The notes beneath the pieces are model-generated. The model did not search any database and was not told the origin of the DNA. It was given only the letters and a program-made list of their open reading frames with translations. Of a stretch of DNA of 64,000 nt, positions 60,985 through 64,000 are shown one piece after another. Source of the DNA: Thiocapsa bogorovii (GTDB lineage Bacteria > Pseudomonadota > Gammaproteobacteria > Chromatiales > Chromatiaceae); contig NZ_CP089309.1 of NCBI RefSeq assembly GCF_021228795.1, forward strand, positions 3,162,001 through 3,226,000. The letters are read 5' to 3'. Numbering within the stretch: the stretch's first letter is position 1; each line of letters begins with the position of its first letter. The position numbers and the translations under genes are program-made.

Positions 60985-62220
60985 ATGTCTCTCTCACGTC
61001 CTTTCGGAAAAGCCTTTTCCTACCCGATACTCTTTTCCCTGCTCGGGGGGCTCGCCGGCTGTGATTCCGAGCCGCCTCCCCAAGCGGCGGCCGAGTCGCC
61101 GGCACAGAGGCTTCCCTTCAACGCCATCGCTTTCGACGTCCTTGCCGACGACATCGACGGCAACGGGCTGCTCGATCTCGCCTTCACCACCCATCATGCG
61201 AGCTACACCCAGGTCTTTCTCCAAACGAGTCCGCGTGTCTTCGCGCCCGGACCGAAGATCGAGGAGGTCGGGTTCCATCCCGGCGACCTGATGCGCCTGC
61301 CCGGAGAGGATCCGCGTCTCTATCTCATGAACGCCGAGGGGGTGAATGCGTTGCGTGTGTTCGAGCCGGGCCCCGGCGGCTCTTTGGGGCTCGTCGCACA
61401 AATGAATGCGCCCGCACCGCGCGTCTCAGCCTTCTTTCGTTGGCCGGACGCGGGTCTTGGGCTCGCCGTCGCGCCTTTCGCACAGAGTACCCTGCTGCTG
61501 ATCAAGGACTTCAAAGGGGCAACGGCGGCACGCGGTCTCGCCTACGGACTCCAGCTGGATTCTCAGCTCTCGCAGATCCACCAGGTCGCGGCGGCCGATC
61601 TCGACGGTGACGGCAGCGACGAGATCCTCTTTCCCGAGCCGAGGTCCCATCGCCTGAATGTCGTGCGGGCGCCGAGCGGCGATGATGTGCCGACGATCGA
61701 GGTCCTCTGGACCTTCGAGCAAGGCGGGATGCCCCGACACATCGTGGTTGCCGACGCCGACGGCAACGGTACGCCGGATCTGTTGGTGCCGGACGAGGTC
61801 GCGACGCCCTCGCGGCGTGCACAGGTGAATGTGCTCCTGAACGACGGGACCGGTCAACTGACGCCTGTATCGATCCCGTTTCCGTCGACTGGCGAAAACG
61901 CCAAAGGCGTCAAAGGGATCCGGTCGATCGCTTTCGGGCAGGATGAGGACGGGGCCGGCTATCTCCTGGCGGCCGCGGAGACGCATCTGGCGTTGATGCG
62001 AATCCCGCAGGGTTGGTCGGGCGAAGCGCTCGAGTCTCGTATTCTGCCGTTCGCGCCCGTCGGGGTGATCCGCAAGATGCTGCTCGTCGACCTGGACGGT
62101 GACGGCGCACTCGACGCGGTGCTGGGGCGCACAGGCAGTTCCGACTCGGGATACATCCTTTACGGTCCGCTTTGGGACACCTTCGAGTCGATGACCGCAG
62201 CCGGGGTTCCTATCGATTGA
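60985..62220 (+). CDS. FG-GAP/VCBS-repeat lipoprotein
   Basis: 411 residues from the ATG at 60985; the frame is open upstream but only across the terminator region. The signal peptide ends in a lipobox (LLGGLAGC), so Cys26 or nearby is probably lipid-modified. Propeller-type repeats carry calcium-loop motifs DDIDGNGLLDLAF near 55, ADLDGDGSDEILF near 207, ADADGNGTPDLLV near 253 and VDLDGDGALDAVL near 373. It is probably anchored in the outer membrane and binds a protein or glycan partner. No relation in sequence to the other FG-GAP protein beyond the repeat. Confidence 0.82.
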   Translation: MSLSRPFGKAFSYPILFSLLGGLAGCDSEPPPQAAAESPAQRLPFNAIAFDVLADDIDGNGLLDLAFTTHHASYTQVFLQTSPRVFAPGPKIEEVGFHPGDLMRLPGEDPRLYLMNAEGVNALRVFEPGPGGSLGLVAQMNAPAPRVSAFFRWPDAGLGLAVAPFAQSTLLLIKDFKGATAARGLAYGLQLDSQLSQIHQVAAADLDGDGSDEILFPEPRSHRLNVVRAPSGDDVPTIEVLWTFEQGGMPRHIVVADADGNGTPDLLVPDEVATPSRRAQVNVLLNDGTGQLTPVSIPFPSTGENAKGVKGIRSIAFGQDEDGAGYLLAAAETHLALMRIPQGWSGEALESRILPFAPVGVIRKMLLVDLDGDGALDAVLGRTGSSDSGYILYGPLWDTFESMTAAGVPID

Positions 62221-62402
62221 GGCGGCCCGCGGGGCCTGATCGGGTTGCCGGAGCATTCGATAGCCGCGGCTCGTGCCGGCGACTAAACATGCCTCGTGAG
62301 CGCATTGGCTCCTTTTCCGGACATCGACAAGGCAGGCCACGTCTGCTCTGGCCCGAGACCCTTGCTTCGACCTTGTACGCTTGATTTGTTATCGGAGTTC
62401 TT

Positions 62403-63335
62403 ATGCGATTTTTGTCCTACTCACTTGCACTCTGCATTTGCCTGCTGATCGGGCCCGGTCTCGCTCCGGCAGAGCCCGTCGCCCAGGCCCCGGAAAAGGC
62501 CCAGGCCCCCGAAAAGCAGGTTACCCCGGTGGTGATGGCACGCGTGGGTGAACGCGACATCACGGTCGAGCAGTTCATGCAGTTCCTGACCAAGAACCCC
62601 GGCCGCGTCCACGAGGCGACGACGCCCGAAGGCAAGGGCCAGCTCCTGCGCACGCTGGTGGAGGCCGAGCTGATGCGCCAAGCGATGCTCGATGCGGGCT
62701 CGATCACCGAGACATCAACCCCCGAAGAGCAGCAGGTCGCCTTCGCCCAGCTTGCCGCGGCGAAGTTCCCCGCGCCTCCCGCGCCGGACGAAGAGGCCCT
62801 GCGTGACTACTATGAGCACAACAAGGACATGTTCGGGATTCCGGCATCCGTGCGACTGAGCCAGATCCAGCTTCGCGTGCCGGAAGGTGCGAGTGAGGAG
62901 GAAAAAGCGGCCGTGCGTGCACGGGCCGAGGCCGTCTTGGAGCGTCTCAAGGCGGGCGAGTCCTTCGCGGATTTGGCCTCGGCGCTGACCGAGAATCCCC
63001 GCGAGAAGGGAACCGACGGCGACCTCGGCTTCGTCTGGCGCGACGGACATGAATGGCTGGAGTCCGCACTCGAGGGTGTCGAGGTCGGTCAGCATACTGC
63101 TGTGTTGGAGTCGCCGGTCGGCTTCGATATCCTCATGCTGACCGAAGAGCGCGAGGCGGTCATCACACCCTTCGAGCAGGCCCGCGACAGCGTGGTCCAG
63201 CGCATGCAGGCCGATGGGCAGGAGAGGGCTAGACAGGCCTATGCCGCGTCGCTGGCAAAGTCGACGAAGGTCGAGCTGCTCGTCGAAGATCTCAAGGCAG
63301 CCTACCCGAACGGCCTTTTCGAGGCATCCGAGTGA
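62403..63335 (+). CDS. periplasmic parvulin-type peptidyl-prolyl isomerase (PpiC/SurA-like)
   Basis: 310 residues; the ATG at 62403 follows CGGAG. A signal peptide (about 1-23, cut near APAEP) is followed by an imperfect QAPEKAQAPEKQ repeat. A SurA_N-like helical part comes next (VGERDITVEQFMQFLTKNPG), then a parvulin domain of about 150-250 (VRLSQIQLRV, AGESFADLASALTENPREKG, DGDLGFVWRDG). Such foldases assist outer-membrane or exported proteins. It precedes a small exported protein gene by 67 bases, and both may form an operon with the lipoprotein upstream. Confidence 0.88.
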   Translation: MRFLSYSLALCICLLIGPGLAPAEPVAQAPEKAQAPEKQVTPVVMARVGERDITVEQFMQFLTKNPGRVHEATTPEGKGQLLRTLVEAELMRQAMLDAGSITETSTPEEQQVAFAQLAAAKFPAPPAPDEEALRDYYEHNKDMFGIPASVRLSQIQLRVPEGASEEEKAAVRARAEAVLERLKAGESFADLASALTENPREKGTDGDLGFVWRDGHEWLESALEGVEVGQHTAVLESPVGFDILMLTEEREAVITPFEQARDSVVQRMQADGQERARQAYAASLAKSTKVELLVEDLKAAYPNGLFEASE

Positions 63336-63402
63336 TGCCGATCACCCCCGCGCAACCCCTGTATTCGGGCGCATCTCCCCATTGAACAAAGAGTATCGGC
63401 CC

Positions 63403-63813
63403 ATGGATATCAAAACACTGCTAGTCCTCCTGGCTGCCGTGCTAGTCACGATCGCGCCCGCGACCGTGTTATCGGGCGAGCAGCCCGAGCGCGCGCGTTT
63501 GGACGAGCGGGTCGCGGCCTATTGGGATGCGATCCGGATCCGCGATCTCGCGACCGCCTATACCCTGGAGCTGGGCTCGGTGGACGGATCCCTGACCGCG
63601 GATGCCTTTCGTCGGCGTTCTGACAAGAACGTCTGGGACGTGGTCGAGTACAAGACCACGGCGGTCGAGATCGACGGCGACGAGGCACGGCTGTATCTCG
63701 AGATGGTCGTGAGGGCCCCGCAGATCGCTAAGCCTCTGAAGCGGACCCGCTCGGACCGCTGGGTGTTTTCCAAGGGGGACTGGTTTCGCGCGCCCGCCGC
63801 CCCTGCTCCTTAG
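63403..63813 (+). CDS. small exported protein
   Basis: 136 residues from the ATG at 63403. A signal peptide (MDIKTLLVLLAAVLVTIAPA, cut near LSGEQ) precedes a compact domain with ERVAAYWDAIRIRDLATAYT, VDVVEY-like and VEIDGDEARLYLEMVVRAPQ strands. The layout resembles an NTF2-like cone fold (inference). No Cys or metal motif. Probably co-transcribed with the PpiC-like foldase. Confidence 0.7.
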   Translation: MDIKTLLVLLAAVLVTIAPATVLSGEQPERARLDERVAAYWDAIRIRDLATAYTLELGSVDGSLTADAFRRRSDKNVWDVVEYKTTAVEIDGDEARLYLEMVVRAPQIAKPLKRTRSDRWVFSKGDWFRAPAAPAP

Positions 63814-63837
63814 ACGATCGACGAGGCACGGTTGGCC

Positions 63838-64000
63838 ATGGAGACCTGGTCGGTTGCCGTGTTCCCGGAGGAGTCCCCCGGCGATGTCCTCGTGCTGGGG
63901 TCCGATCGGACGGACACGGCATCCGTTCTAACGGCGCTCGGCTACGGCGTCTCGAGGTGCGGCTCCTCCGCGTCCGGGTCTGCCGCGGCGGACGTCGGTG
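63838..64000 (+). CDS. start of an unidentified gene (3' partial)
   Basis: An open frame from the ATG at 63838 runs to the window edge (54 codons): METWSVAVFPEESPGDVLVL then GSDRTDTASVLTALGYGVSR. The segment DVLVLGSDRTDTASVLTALG could be the first strand and loop of a nucleotide- or SAM-binding fold, but the piece is too short to name. It follows the exported protein by 24 bases. Confidence 0.4.
   Translation, partial: METWSVAVFPEESPGDVLVLGSDRTDTASVLTALGYGVSRCGSSASGSAAADVG

Overview
The window is GC-rich, tightly packed bacterial chromosome. The Gram-negative traits are an exosortase H locus, an outer-membrane transporter relic, lipoproteins and periplasmic foldases. Together with the protein style they suggest a gammaproteobacterium, probably a purple sulfur bacterium of the Chromatiaceae. 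That placement is inference; no rRNA or tRNA gene is present to confirm it.

Region 1 (1-5.9 kb) is mixed and partly decayed. It holds the end of a CoA-disulfide-reductase/rhodanese fusion, relics of a DUF1538 transporter and its PII-like partner, a DUF4105 membrane protein, a class A beta-lactamase, and the remains of an outer-membrane transporter gene with an internal deletion. Region 2 (5.9-11.2 kb) looks like an envelope-stress unit: von Willebrand A protein, membrane protein and PspA-like protein on the minus strand, divergent from an OmpR-type regulator and a histidine kinase with a large extracytoplasmic part. Region 3 (11.1-15.2 kb) is one very large membrane protein that joins an M50-protease-like segment, a GlmS-type glutaminase domain and a SIS domain. 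It is the most unusual gene here.

Region 4 (15.6-59.3 kb) is a long surface-glycan and secretion territory. It contains a secreted subtilisin with three fibronectin domains, a phosphoheptose-isomerase-like SIS protein, exosortase H with its associated membrane protein, five sulfotransferase proteins (two of them tandem), about 13 intact glycosyltransferases, methyltransferases, an MsbA-like ABC exporter and an O-GlcNAc-transferase-like TPR protein. The run 42.9-49.5 kb is a continuous plus-strand glycosyltransferase operon with mostly 4-8 base overlaps. The gene set fits assembly, sulfation, methylation and export of a surface polysaccharide or glycoprotein glycan. The area is scarred by gene relics, an internally deleted IS4/Tn5-type element, one 273-bp palindrome-rich element flanked by TA, and two or three short elements sharing the end GGCGATTTCC.

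Region 5 (59.4-64 kb) has a secreted protein gene with its own promoter and strong terminator but a one-base frameshift. It is followed by an FG-GAP lipoprotein, a parvulin-type foldase, a small exported protein and the start of a gene that leaves the window.
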